54,377 nt of DNA from Croceimicrobium sp965658275 (GTDB lineage Bacteria > Bacteroidota > Bacteroidia > Flavobacteriales > Schleiferiaceae), in NCBI GenBank assembly GCA_965658275.1, contig CBFHRN010000008.1:1-54377 (forward strand), in the 5' to 3' direction. Each line of letters begins with the position of its first letter. Position 1 is the stretch's first letter. Below are positions 16,808-25,656 of the stretch, piece by piece. Below the pieces are notes generated by a model. That model was not told the DNA's origin and did not search any database. It was given only the letters and a program-made list of their open reading frames with translations. Position numbers and translations under genes: made by a program.

Positions 16808-17599
16808 TTATAAATCTTCAGCTTGAATAATCATTTCGGCCAGATCCAGCACGGGAAGATCTCCTTCACGTTCGCTGTTCTTTACGCCATCCGTCATCAT
16901 AGTATTGCAGAAAGGACAGGCCGCTGCAATGTAATCAGGTTTTGTTTCAAGAGCTTCTTGTGTACGTTCAATGTTTATGTCTTTATTCCCAGCTTCGGGT
17001 TCTTTAAACATTTGAGCTCCACCAGCACCGCAGCAAAGAGCGTTGCTTTTGCATCGGCGCATTTCCACTAATTCGCCATCCAGTTTTTGAATAAGCTCAC
17101 GAGGGGCTTCATAAACGCCGTTTGCTCTACCTAAATAACAGGGGTCGTGATAAGTGATCTTTTTGCCTTTAAAAAAACCACCTTCAATGCTTAATCGACC
17201 ATCTTTCAATAGTTGATTGATAAACTGCGTGTGATGCAATACTTCATATTTTCCGCCTAGTTCGGGATATTCATTGGCAAGGGTATTGAAACAATGCGGG
17301 CAAGTGGTTACAATCTTTTTTACCTCGTAAGCATTTATAACTTCAATGTTTTGCATGGCCTGCATCATGAATAGAAATTCATTGCCGGCCCTTTTCGCCG
17401 GATCACCAGTACAAGACTCTTCTGTTCCCAAGACCCCGAAATCAACATTGGCTTTATTGAGAATCTTCACGAAGGCTTTCGTAATCTTCTTAGCACGGTC
17501 GTCGAAGCTACCCGCACATCCTACCCAAAATAATACTTCAGGTAAATTATTTGAGGCAGATAATTCTGCCATGGTTGGGACTTTCAATGTTTCTTCCAT
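16808..17599 (-). CDS. HdrB-like CCG-domain Fe-S protein
   Basis: A 263-residue cytoplasmic protein with the CCG signature: Cys in YHDPCYLGR, the CC pair in ALCCGAGGAQMF and CxxC in AACPFCNTM, plus an upstream VGCAGSFD and TTCPHCFNTL. CCG domains in HdrB, GlpC/LutA and related proteins hold a non-cubane or [4Fe-4S] cluster and pass electrons to a disulfide or quinone. The membrane Fe-S protein encoded at 18628-19941 in the same operon is its likely partner, together forming an electron-transfer pair of unknown donor and acceptor. The start ATG overlaps the stop of the upstream lipoprotein gene (ATGA). Confidence 0.85.
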   Translation of the reverse strand: MEETLKVPTMAELSASNNLPEVLFWVGCAGSFDDRAKKITKAFVKILNKANVDFGVLGTEESCTGDPAKRAGNEFLFMMQAMQNIEVINAYEVKKIVTTCPHCFNTLANEYPELGGKYEVLHHTQFINQLLKDGRLSIEGGFFKGKKITYHDPCYLGRANGVYEAPRELIQKLDGELVEMRRCKSNALCCGAGGAQMFKEPEAGNKDINIERTQEALETKPDYIAAACPFCNTMMTDGVKNSEREGDLPVLDLAEMIIQAEDL

Positions 17600-18213
17600 C
17601 AGTTGATTCGTTCAAATACTACATTGCTATTACCACCACTAACAAAACCTACAATGCCTTGTTGACCGGTGAAAAAAAATTGCTTGGAGTCGGCAGCGCT
17701 ATTCAAAGGACTGAAGACTTCGTAAAATACTTTATTGACCAAAGTTAAGGAGTCGTAATAGATAAGCAAATTAGGGTCTAGCAGGAAGCCCTCCTCATTA
17801 TAAATGATATCTAAACTTTCTGCTTTTAGGCCGGTGGAGTCTTCGAAGCTTATGCTTAGATAGTCCACTTGACCTTTAGTATTATTGGAAAGGCTTGTGC
17901 GAAAATTATAATTGAATTGATAGTAAGGCGTGTCTGACTGAGTTTGATACCATCTGGTCTCAACTTTCAGCAGCTCATAATCTAGATTTCCTATTTCCCC
18001 TTTTTCAGAGATCTCTTCGACTGAATGATCGTTTCGAATTAAAGCTAGGCTAATGGTGTCCCCAGAATTTGAGGCGAAACTAGTAGCACTGCCATTGGGT
18101 TTGAGGCTCAATATTTCCGGACCTAGGTTTAAGTCAAGACTGTTATTAGGGCTACACGAAAGGAGCAGCCCAAGGCTCAATATGTACCAAAAGTTATTTT
18201 TCAAAAACTTCAA
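17599..18213 (-). CDS. Uncharacterised lipoprotein
   Basis: A 204-residue protein with a lipoprotein signal: MKFLKNNFWY, a hydrophobic core, and lipobox LLSC near residue 20 followed by SPNNS. The mature part is beta-rich (YYQFNYNFRTSLSN, VDYLSISFEDSTG) and has no motif I recognise. It sits between the HAD gene (20-base overlap) and the CCG gene (one-base shared stop/start), so it is embedded in the Fe-S operon and may be an envelope partner of it. Function unknown. Confidence 0.65.
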   Translation of the reverse strand: MKFLKNNFWYILSLGLLLSCSPNNSLDLNLGPEILSLKPNGSATSFASNSGDTISLALIRNDHSVEEISEKGEIGNLDYELLKVETRWYQTQSDTPYYQFNYNFRTSLSNNTKGQVDYLSISFEDSTGLKAESLDIIYNEEGFLLDPNLLIYYDSLTLVNKVFYEVFSPLNSAADSKQFFFTGQQGIVGFVSGGNSNVVFERIN

Positions 18214-18628
18214 TATTAACTTCCCTTTTCACCAAATCTGTGAATTTACCTTCGTAGCGGGTTGCTTTTACTAAGTGATTATCAATCCAATGATAATTGC
18301 CACCACGGGGTTTACCCATAACCATACCATGGTATTTGAACCCTTTTTCGTTTAACCACTTTTCGGTAACAGCCCGGTGCTCTTCAGTTCGTGAAGTAAA
18401 GAAGTAAATAATATGACCTTCTTCATACCAACGATTTAAAGTTTCAAGGGCGTCGGGAAAGTGTTCGGCAGTGGCCATTCGTTCAGGCTCCTCGTTTGGA
18501 ATATCATCGCAAATGGTCCCGTCGATATCAATAAGATAGTTTTTCATCCCATCCGGAAGGGTGGGACTCAATTTTTTACCGTCAACTTCTTTTTCTTGAA
18601 GTTGAACATGCTTTTCGCTGTTCATCAC
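18194..18628 (-). CDS. Small HAD-like phosphatase
   Basis: A 144-residue protein. The HAD nucleophile motif YLIDIDGTICDD lies near residue 31, the second motif Thr/Ser is in IIYFFTSRTEEHR, Lys is in MGKPRGGNYHW, and a final Asp in HWIDNHLV. The cap-less layout resembles the HAD proteins that Bacteroidota genomes label phosphoheptose isomerase or LNS2-like; there is no SIS fold, so an isomerase name would be wrong. The substrate is unknown. GTG at 18628 or ATG at 18625 could be the start; the first shares one base with the upstream stop. Confidence 0.72.
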   Translation of the reverse strand: MMNSEKHVQLQEKEVDGKKLSPTLPDGMKNYLIDIDGTICDDIPNEEPERMATAEHFPDALETLNRWYEEGHIIYFFTSRTEEHRAVTEKWLNEKGFKYHGMVMGKPRGGNYHWIDNHLVKATRYEGKFTDLVKREVNIEVFEK

Positions 18629-19941
18629 TATTCATTTATCCAGTTAGCGCGATCTGCCTGAGCGTAAGCCCATGGTGCCCCATTATTTTCAATATTGGTC
18701 ATCATGGTATTTAAGCTTGGGTTAGCCGCGGATTCTTCCATAACTAAATAGCGGCGCATTTCTGTAATGATGGACATGGGATCAATATTTACAGGACAGG
18801 CATCCGCACAAGCATTACAGGTCGTACAGGCCCATAATTCTTCTCGGCTGATGTAGTCATCAAGGAGGGATTTGCCATCCTCTTCAAACTTTCCTTTACT
18901 ATCGACGATAGCGCTTACCTCCTCAAGGCGATCACGCGTATCCATCATTATTTTTCGAGGTGAGAGTTTTTTACCTGTTTGATTGGCAGGACATGCAGCA
19001 GTACAACGGCCACATTCGGTGCAGGAATAGGCGTTCATTAATTGCACTTGATGCAAATCTAATACGTCTTTGGCCCCAAAGCGAGAAGGTTCAGTTTGAT
19101 CACCTTCAGCGGGAGCTGCAAAAGGATCCGCATTGGGATCCATCATAAGTTCAACTTCTTTCTTAACACTTTCCATATTACTAAAAGCACCGGCAGGCTC
19201 TAACTTGCTGTGCCATACGTTTGGAAAGGCCATAATAATATGGAAATGTTTCGAGTAGGGTAGGTAGTTTAAAAAGGCTAAAATGCCTAGAATATGAAAC
19301 CACCACGCGATTCTTTCTATAAGATGAAGGCTGCCCTGATCTAATCCTTGAAATATGGGAGCTAGCTGAGAGCTGATGATCCATCCGTCTACACCATTTC
19401 CTTCGATATTCGCTTCAGCTGCACCAAGTAGGAGAAGGGCGGTCATCAGTACAATTTCAATGTAAAGAATATTGTTACCATCCTTTTTAGCCCATCCTTT
19501 GAGCTCTTTGAATCGATCTACTACTTGTACATTCCTTCGCCATAAGAAGATAATACAGGCAACAAGCACAAGTACAGCTAGAATTTCAAAGAAATGAATT
19601 GCTGTATCGTAAAGAGGACCCAATATTGGCATAAATACTCGGTGAGTCCCTAAAACACCATCAATTAGTATTTCGGCTACTTCAATGTTAATCAGTAGGA
19701 ACCCAACATAAATGATAATATGGAAAAATCCGGCTACTGCTTTTCGGCGAACCATTTTTCCTTGCCCTAAGGCAACCTTTGCCATTAATTTCCAACGATC
19801 ACCTTTTCGATCATTACGAGTTATGGGGCGCCCTAAACGGATATTTCGCCATACTTTACCAAAGTTGCGAGCAAAGAAAAAAGCCGCAACACCCACTGCC
19901 AAAAGGAATAGGATATTCTGAATACCGAAGTGTAGTTCCAT
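18628..19941 (-). CDS. Membrane-bound Fe-S oxidoreductase subunit
   Basis: A 437-residue protein. The N-terminal half has five to six membrane helices, including a segment related to the gamma subunit of nitrate reductase/HdrE (IAWWFHILGILAFLNYLPYS, with His candidates for heme b). The C-terminal half has two [4Fe-4S] motifs, CTECGRCTAACPANQ and CTTCNACADACPVNI. Such proteins move electrons between the quinone pool and a CCG partner, here probably the protein encoded at 16808-17599. It lies four bases after the MCE-protein gene. Confidence 0.83.
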   Translation of the reverse strand: MELHFGIQNILFLLAVGVAAFFFARNFGKVWRNIRLGRPITRNDRKGDRWKLMAKVALGQGKMVRRKAVAGFFHIIIYVGFLLINIEVAEILIDGVLGTHRVFMPILGPLYDTAIHFFEILAVLVLVACIIFLWRRNVQVVDRFKELKGWAKKDGNNILYIEIVLMTALLLLGAAEANIEGNGVDGWIISSQLAPIFQGLDQGSLHLIERIAWWFHILGILAFLNYLPYSKHFHIIMAFPNVWHSKLEPAGAFSNMESVKKEVELMMDPNADPFAAPAEGDQTEPSRFGAKDVLDLHQVQLMNAYSCTECGRCTAACPANQTGKKLSPRKIMMDTRDRLEEVSAIVDSKGKFEEDGKSLLDDYISREELWACTTCNACADACPVNIDPMSIITEMRRYLVMEESAANPSLNTMMTNIENNGAPWAYAQADRANWINE

Positions 19942-19945
19942 AGAT

Positions 19946-20980
19946 TTATTTTGAATTTGCGGAATCTGCTCGCTTCGCGGCAGCCTCAGCTTCTTTCTCC
20001 ATTATCTCTTCTTCATCGTATTCCTTTCCGCCACCAAAAACAGAAAATTGCACGTAGCGACTAGGATTGTATTTCAAATCTAATAAGATAAGATTTAACT
20101 GATTGGTAGCTTTTAATAAGTTTTGATAAAGTTCTTTATCGTTAACTAATTCTCCAACGGTACCGGTTCCCTGGTTGATCTTAGCCATAACGGCATTGGT
20201 GCTGCTAAGTGTAGAATCTAAATGAAGCAAGGTCCGTTTAAAATTAACATCGGCAAGGCTGTCACTTAGCACTGCCAGATTTTTAAAGGTACGGTCTAGC
20301 TCTTCTCTATTATCCTCTATTGTACTGGTAATTTTGGACACATCTTCAATACTGCTCACCAAATTGTGATCACCTCCAGAAACCGCACGGTCCAAGGCAT
20401 TAACAGTATTGTTTAATTTTTCGAATGTGCTGCGCAGGTTGGTAAAGGTCTCAGTGAAATTACGCTTGGTATTTTCATTCAAAAATCCGGAAGCGAGTAT
20501 CATTACTGTGTCAATGGATCCGATAAGTTTTTCAGCTTTTTCCTTAATAGGTTTAACTTGTTCGTTTACTTCATCAGTCAAAGATAATTCGATGGTTGAT
20601 TTAAGGGTATCACCTGGCTGCGCAGGCGCTTCTGAATCTCCCATTACAAGTTCTACTGCCTTAGAGCCAATCAAATCCGAACTGTAAATCCTAGCTACCG
20701 AATTTTTCGGTATCATAATATCATTGGTAATGTTTAATGCAACGATCAGTCTTCCACTTCCATCGGGATGAAATTGAATATCTTGCACCTGACCTACTTT
20801 ATAGCCATTGATGTTTACAGGGCGTGCTTTGCTGAGCTCATCAACTTTCTTGTAAACTGCATAAAAGATGCGCTTATTTTCAAATAAGTCTTGTCCTTTT
20901 AGGAAATTAATACCATAGTATAATCCGAAAAGCGACAGCAGGGTTACAAACCCGATTTTTATTTCTCGTGATACCTTCAA
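19946..20980 (-). CDS. MCE/MlaD-family lipid-transport protein
   Basis: A 344-residue protein with one N-terminal membrane helix (about 9-26, IGFVTLLSLFGLYYGINFLKG region) and an MCE domain at about 38-115 (ARPVNINGYKVGQVQDI, then ARIYSSDLIGSKAVELVMG). The rest is long and helical with many Asn/Thr, ending in a charged EEEIMEKEAEAAAKRAD tail. MCE proteins form hexameric rings that carry lipids between membranes with an ABC transporter (MlaEF), which is not in this window. It lies 33 bases downstream of the amidase gene and probably shares its promoter. Confidence 0.86.
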   Translation of the reverse strand: MKVSREIKIGFVTLLSLFGLYYGINFLKGQDLFENKRIFYAVYKKVDELSKARPVNINGYKVGQVQDIQFHPDGSGRLIVALNITNDIMIPKNSVARIYSSDLIGSKAVELVMGDSEAPAQPGDTLKSTIELSLTDEVNEQVKPIKEKAEKLIGSIDTVMILASGFLNENTKRNFTETFTNLRSTFEKLNNTVNALDRAVSGGDHNLVSSIEDVSKITSTIEDNREELDRTFKNLAVLSDSLADVNFKRTLLHLDSTLSSTNAVMAKINQGTGTVGELVNDKELYQNLLKATNQLNLILLDLKYNPSRYVQFSVFGGGKEYDEEEIMEKEAEAAAKRADSANSK

Positions 20981-21013
20981 GAGATAGGATTTTAGAAAAC
21001 AAAGATTAAAAAA

Positions 21014-22234
21014 TTATGGCAGCTTTTTGCGCGCTTCAGAGGCACTGATTTTACGTCCATTGTCAAGTCCAATTACAAAGGCTCCTTTAAAGCCTTTGCT
21101 TCGAAGCTCTTGAGCTTTTTGGTTAGCGTTTTGATAACTTTTACTGGGATAGGCATAGTACTTAAATAAGCCATCTTCTTCAATGAGTCTAATTTCAGGA
21201 ATACCTTTAAAAACCGCATCACTGGCTTTTTTACGGGTGCTCAGGGTTACTATTTGAACGGCAAACTCAATGCCATCAGCCTTTACGAGTTGGGTCTCTT
21301 CTTTAGGCTTAACGGCAGTGGGCTTCTTTTCAGCGGGCTTATCGTTCTTCTTAACTATAGGTCGACTTTCCTGAGGCTCCTCTTTTTCGGAGGTTTTAGT
21401 TTCCTGGCTTTTGGAATTTACTTGTTGGTTCTTGACGGCGTCGGCTACTAGTAAATCCTGCTGTGCCTTAAAGTCCCGTATTGCTCTAAAAATTGCTGAG
21501 GCCATATAAGATTGACCTCGATCCGAGTTTAAGAAATCTTCTTCCGAAGGATTGGTTAAAAATCCTAATTCGATTAATACCGCTGGCATTGCCGTTCTAC
21601 TGGTTACGTATAAAGGCTGCTGTTTTACACCACGGTCTTTTCGTTGTACTCGTTCTCTAAACTGTTGTTGAACAAGAGAGGCAAATGCAATACTTTCATT
21701 AAGGTAGGTTTGCTGCATAAGGTTAAGCCCAATAGCTGATTCAGGATTATTAGGATCAAAGCCTTCGTATCGATTTTGATAATCATCTTCCAATAAGATG
21801 GCCGAGTTTTCCTGTAAAGCAATCCGGTTTTCATCATCGTGGTTACGTCCTAGAACAATGCTAGTACAACCTTTAACTTTGGGATTATCAAAAGAATCAC
21901 AATGAATGCTTACGAATAAATCACCTTTGGCTTCATTGGCTATTTCCGCTCTTTTTTCAAGGGTAACCGACTTATTATTATCACGGGTGTAAACTATTTT
22001 TACATCAGGCAAATTCTCCTTGATATACTCTCCTAGCTTGAGAGTCACTAGCAAGGTAATATCGCGCTCAACAGTCTTGTAGCGGCGAGTTCCAAGGTTT
22101 CCAGGATCGCGACCGCCATGGCCAGCATCGAGTATAACGGTGCGGATTCCACCAAAATCAGTATTTTCCTGTGCACTAAGAATACCGCAAAAGCTGTAGA
22201 ATAAAGCGATGATTAGAATCGTTTGTAGCTTCAA
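21014..22234 (-). CDS. N-acetylmuramoyl-L-alanine amidase with SPOR domain
   Basis: A 406-residue exported enzyme. The signal peptide ends near SAQE (about residue 21). The Amidase_3 domain (about 31-255) has zinc ligands and the catalytic Glu in ILDAGHGGRDPGN (His39), FVSIHCDSF and VLIELGFLTNPSE. It cuts the bond between muramic acid and the stem peptide. A Lys/Pro/Glu-rich linker follows, and a C-terminal SPOR domain at about 320-400 (EFAVQIVTLSTRK to GFKGAFVIGLDNG) should bind denuded glycan at the division site. First gene of the minus-strand operon with MlaD and the Fe-S genes. Confidence 0.9.
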   Translation of the reverse strand: MKLQTILIIALFYSFCGILSAQENTDFGGIRTVILDAGHGGRDPGNLGTRRYKTVERDITLLVTLKLGEYIKENLPDVKIVYTRDNNKSVTLEKRAEIANEAKGDLFVSIHCDSFDNPKVKGCTSIVLGRNHDDENRIALQENSAILLEDDYQNRYEGFDPNNPESAIGLNLMQQTYLNESIAFASLVQQQFRERVQRKDRGVKQQPLYVTSRTAMPAVLIELGFLTNPSEEDFLNSDRGQSYMASAIFRAIRDFKAQQDLLVADAVKNQQVNSKSQETKTSEKEEPQESRPIVKKNDKPAEKKPTAVKPKEETQLVKADGIEFAVQIVTLSTRKKASDAVFKGIPEIRLIEEDGLFKYYAYPSKSYQNANQKAQELRSKGFKGAFVIGLDNGRKISASEARKKLP

Positions 22235-22250
22235 TGGTCTGTTTTTTGAT

Positions 22251-22258
22251 TAGTTTTG
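22251..22258 (+). promoter_or_regulatory. TAnnTTTG promoter box for the LptD gene
   Basis: TAGTTTTG matches the consensus exactly and lies 49 bases before the TTG start at 22308. It faces the amidase promoter at 22292-22299, so the two transcripts would overlap. Confidence 0.5.
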
Positions 22259-22291
22259 GCGGCAATTTGCAGGTGCCATTTTCATAACAAG

Positions 22292-22299
22292 CAAAGTTA
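22292..22299 (-). promoter_or_regulatory. TAnnTTTG promoter box for the amidase operon
   Basis: On the minus strand it reads TAACTTTG, an exact match, about 58 bases upstream of the amidase ATG at 22234. It lies downstream of the opposing lptD box, giving face-to-face promoters. Confidence 0.55.
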
Positions 22300-22307
22300 A
22301 ATTCATA

Positions 22308-24959
22308 TTGCGTCGGTCGACCTTTCAGATAATCATTTTATTAACGGTCTTTGTTGGCTTTAATCAGTCTGTTTTGGCACAGACCGATGGAAATACAGCA
22401 AAGGCCGATAGTGCAGTTAATGATAGTGGTCAAGCTCAATTAGCCGATAGCCTCTTTCTTCCAGCCGATAGTTTAAAGCCCCTTCAGAAAGCGCAAAAGT
22501 CTTTTTTAGATTACGATATTGTTTACAATGCCTTAGATAGTATGCCCAGTTCTCTGGAGAATAATAGCATTGAACTGTACAATGGAGCTGTAATTGAATA
22601 CGGCGGAATGAAGATAGAGGCGGGCTACATTCGCATTGAATTTGAAAAATCTGAAATATATGCCAGTGGCTTAGCCGATTCGACCGGTAAAATGAGACAA
22701 AAGCCCCTTTTTTCGGAGGCGGGTAAAACCTATCGAGCCGACGAAATGCGCTATAATTTTGAATCAGGTAAAGCACGCATCAATAAGGTGATTACCCAAG
22801 AAGGCGAAGGTTTTTTACACGGTGAGAAGGTAAAGAAAACCAATGGACAGGCCTTTTTCGTGAAGAATGCCTCTTATACCACTTGTAGCCACGAACATCC
22901 ACATTTTAGTATTCGAACTCCTAAGGCTAAGGTTATTCCGGGCGAAAAAGTTGTTACTCAATTTGCCTTTTTAGAACTATTTGATATTCCTACTCCATTA
23001 ATGGTTCCATTTGGGTTCTTTCCGACTACCGACAAAAGAAAGTCTGGAATTATTATTCCAAGCTATGGTTCTTCTCAATTTCGAGGATATTTTCTCCAAA
23101 ACGGTGGTTTTTACTGGGCCGCCAGTGATTATTTTGATTTGAGTTTAACGGGTGATGTATATACGAAGGGCGGTTATGGATTACAAGCCACAAGTGCCTA
23201 CCGAAAGCGCTACAAGTTTAATGGGAACCTAAATGTTAGGTACAATTTGCTTCGATACGGATTGGAAGAATTTGAGCAGTTTGTGCCCCAAGCGTTTGAT
23301 AATCGTTCGGACTTTAGTATCCGCTGGAGTCATAATCAAGATCCAAAGGCGAATCCTTTTTATCGATTCTCTGCTAATGTGAACATTGCTACAACTCAGT
23401 TTTTTCAAGTAACTAGTATTAATCCAGATCAGGTTTTACAAAACCGATTGAATTCGAGTGTTAGCTTTTCTAGAAGATGGGCTGATAAACCTTACAGCTT
23501 AAATGTAGCCTTAAACCATTCTCAGAATAACCAAACCAAGGATATAACCTTAACCTTACCTAACGTAAACTTCGCAGTGCAACGATTTTTTCCCTTTAAG
23601 AAGGAGGGAGGCATCAGCGGAAAGAAGAAATGGTATGAGGAGATTGGTATTAGTTACACTCTAAACGGAAAAAATCAAATTCAAACTCGAATGGATAAGC
23701 CGATTTTCACAGAGTCGGTTTTTAGTGATAGTAGCAGGATGGGTATGCAGCACAGCATTCCAATTGCAGCTAATTACAAGGTTTTCAAATACTTCGTGTT
23801 CAACCCAAGTGTAAACTTCACAGAGCGCTGGTATCCGAATAAATTGGAATATGGCTATGATCCTGATCTTAACCGCGCGGTAGTGGTTGATACAGTGAAT
23901 GGATTTTTCGCCAATCGTGATTTTAGTGCCTCAGCAAACCTATCTACCAAGTTATATGGATTATGGCGCTATAATGGCTTTCTAAGAGCGCTGCGACATG
24001 TTGCAACACCGAATATTGGACTTAGCTATAGACCTGACTTTAGCGATGATTTCTGGGGATATTATCAAGAAGTTCAAAACGACTCTTTGGGAAACACCAC
24101 TTTAGTGAACTCGTTTAGCAGAGGGGTTTATGGATCTGCATCCTCAGGGAGGTCTGGTTCAATCAATTTTGGCATTCAAAATACCTTGGAAGCGAAGGTA
24201 AGAGACCGTAGTGATTCGACCGGTTTGAAAAAGATAAAATTGCTAGAGCGGCTTTCCATTAATGGAAGTTACAATTTGGCAGCTGAACAGTTTCAATTAA
24301 GTACGATTCGTGTCAATGCCTCTTCATCCATTTTTAATGGTTTAATAAATGTCAACTATAATACAACCTTTGATCCTTACTATTATGATGAGGGATTAAA
24401 GCAAAGGGTAAATGAGTTTAGCATTGACCGAGGTGGTCCACTTGCTCGTGTTACCAGTCAACGTTTCACTATGGGAGCCCGTTTAGACGCTAAAAAATTT
24501 GCAAGATCTAAGGATAAGAAGAAAGAAGAGGAAGATCAGGCGGCGAAGCAGCAAGCTAATTCGGCAATGGGCATAACCGAAGGAGATATAGATTATTACC
24601 GTTTGCCAGGATATGTTGATTTTGATGTGCCTTGGTCCCTCAATTTGAATTATAATTTATCCTATACAAATCCTGGAGGACGTGAACCTACCATTCGTCA
24701 GTCCGTGGACTTATCAGGTGATATTAATTTAAGTCAGGGTTGGAAAGTAGGATTTAGAACAGGTTACGATATAGAGGCCAATGATTTCACTTTCACTACT
24801 TTCGACTTCTATCGAGATCTGCATTGCTGGAACCTTTCCTGTACTTGGGTGCCCTTCGGATTTCAGCAGTCCTATGTAATTACCATTAGGGTGAAATCCA
24901 GTATTCTTCAAGACCTTAAACTACAGCGCAGAAGGGGTGTTGGCGATTTTCAGCGTTAA
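22308..24959 (+). CDS. lptD: LPS-assembly protein LptD-like
   Basis: An 883-residue exported protein. The signal peptide ends at VLAQ (about residue 25). The OstA-type jelly-roll domain (about 65-210) starts with IELYNGAVIEYGGMKIEAGYI, and the remaining 650 residues form strands of a large outer-membrane barrel with many aromatic/polar alternations. LptD inserts LPS into the outer leaflet. In frame there is no ATG or GTG between the stop at 22251 and the TTG at 22308, so TTG is the most likely start. The gene is divergent from the amidase and convergent with the dioxygenase gene. Function is by family; the length is normal for Bacteroidota. Confidence 0.86.
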   Translation: MRRSTFQIIILLTVFVGFNQSVLAQTDGNTAKADSAVNDSGQAQLADSLFLPADSLKPLQKAQKSFLDYDIVYNALDSMPSSLENNSIELYNGAVIEYGGMKIEAGYIRIEFEKSEIYASGLADSTGKMRQKPLFSEAGKTYRADEMRYNFESGKARINKVITQEGEGFLHGEKVKKTNGQAFFVKNASYTTCSHEHPHFSIRTPKAKVIPGEKVVTQFAFLELFDIPTPLMVPFGFFPTTDKRKSGIIIPSYGSSQFRGYFLQNGGFYWAASDYFDLSLTGDVYTKGGYGLQATSAYRKRYKFNGNLNVRYNLLRYGLEEFEQFVPQAFDNRSDFSIRWSHNQDPKANPFYRFSANVNIATTQFFQVTSINPDQVLQNRLNSSVSFSRRWADKPYSLNVALNHSQNNQTKDITLTLPNVNFAVQRFFPFKKEGGISGKKKWYEEIGISYTLNGKNQIQTRMDKPIFTESVFSDSSRMGMQHSIPIAANYKVFKYFVFNPSVNFTERWYPNKLEYGYDPDLNRAVVVDTVNGFFANRDFSASANLSTKLYGLWRYNGFLRALRHVATPNIGLSYRPDFSDDFWGYYQEVQNDSLGNTTLVNSFSRGVYGSASSGRSGSINFGIQNTLEAKVRDRSDSTGLKKIKLLERLSINGSYNLAAEQFQLSTIRVNASSSIFNGLINVNYNTTFDPYYYDEGLKQRVNEFSIDRGGPLARVTSQRFTMGARLDAKKFARSKDKKKEEEDQAAKQQANSAMGITEGDIDYYRLPGYVDFDVPWSLNLNYNLSYTNPGGREPTIRQSVDLSGDINLSQGWKVGFRTGYDIEANDFTFTTFDFYRDLHCWNLSCTWVPFGFQQSYVITIRVKSSILQDLKLQRRRGVGDFQR

Positions 24960-24976
24960 GGTCTAGACCTTTTTTA
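24958..24976. terminator. Weak palindromic terminator candidate between lptD and the dioxygenase gene
   Basis: The 14-base palindrome AAGGTCTAGACCTT covers parts of both convergent stop codons and is followed on the plus strand by a T run. The stem is short (about five pairs with a CTAG loop), so it is a weak candidate for ending lptD. Confidence 0.35.
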
Positions 24977-25502
24977 GCTCTAAGTTTGCCACGCTGTCGT
25001 AGGCTAACTTTTTACGCACAAACTCTTGCTTTTCTTCATCAAATATTCGGCAAGATTCGATAGGATTCATATAGAGATGAAGGGTCATGGCCCGGCTATC
25101 ATTTAAATTCTCCAAGGCATGAAAACCCATGTCGTCATTCATATAGGAGAGTCCACCTTTCGAAAACCGCTCTTTGGATACTTCTACTAATTCTCCCGAA
25201 TCAGGTGTTTTCTCATCGTAACGCACTTCTTCAATATCCCCTTTTAAGTTGAGAACCCAACATTCTTCACCATTATGGCAATGAATGGGTGTTTTTTGAC
25301 GGGGACCCCAGCAAAGTAAAAGTAACTCGTAATGATCTTCTTTAGCAATGCAATTTCGGGTATAACCTTCCTTTTTCCAGCTTGCAAAGTCCTCGAAATC
25401 AGGGGCGTTCAGGTTTAACTTTTCACTAATTTTCACAAACTCACTAGCCTGACTTTGAGATAAAATCGTGACCAGCTCCTCCACACTATCTATAGAATCC
25501 AT
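24963..25502 (-). CDS. cdo: Cysteine dioxygenase type I
   Basis: A 179-residue cupin that oxidises L-cysteine to cysteine sulfinate using Fe(II) and O2. Iron ligands are His74 and His76 (PIHCHNGEEC) and His128 (GFHALENL). Arg49 in EGYTRN matches the substrate-carboxylate Arg60 of the rat enzyme. Cys81 lies five residues after His76, exactly where rat Cys93 is, and Tyr144 in LHLYMNP matches Tyr157, so the Cys-Tyr cofactor pair is present; many bacterial enzymes have Gly at the Cys position. The gene is divergent from a GAD/CSAD-like decarboxylase, which would use its product. No exact promoter box is visible upstream. Confidence 0.92.
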   Translation of the reverse strand: MDSIDSVEELVTILSQSQASEFVKISEKLNLNAPDFEDFASWKKEGYTRNCIAKEDHYELLLLCWGPRQKTPIHCHNGEECWVLNLKGDIEEVRYDEKTPDSGELVEVSKERFSKGGLSYMNDDMGFHALENLNDSRAMTLHLYMNPIESCRIFDEEKQEFVRKKLAYDSVANLELKKV

Positions 25503-25624
25503 GTTGTTGGTTTTCTAAAAACAAGACAATTTTCATAGAAAATCGCTGCTTTTTTGATGAATTTCACACAAAATACGTCATTTTTTATTCAAAAACTCTT
25601 AATTTCTGTAAAAAATGAAAAAGC

Positions 25625-25632
25625 TACCTTTG
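25625..25632 (+). promoter_or_regulatory. TAnnTTTG promoter box for the decarboxylase-symporter operon
   Basis: TACCTTTG exactly matches the -7 consensus and is 24 bases before the ATG at 25657. Confidence 0.58.
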
Positions 25633-25656
25633 TGAGCTTTAGTATAAAAAAGCACT

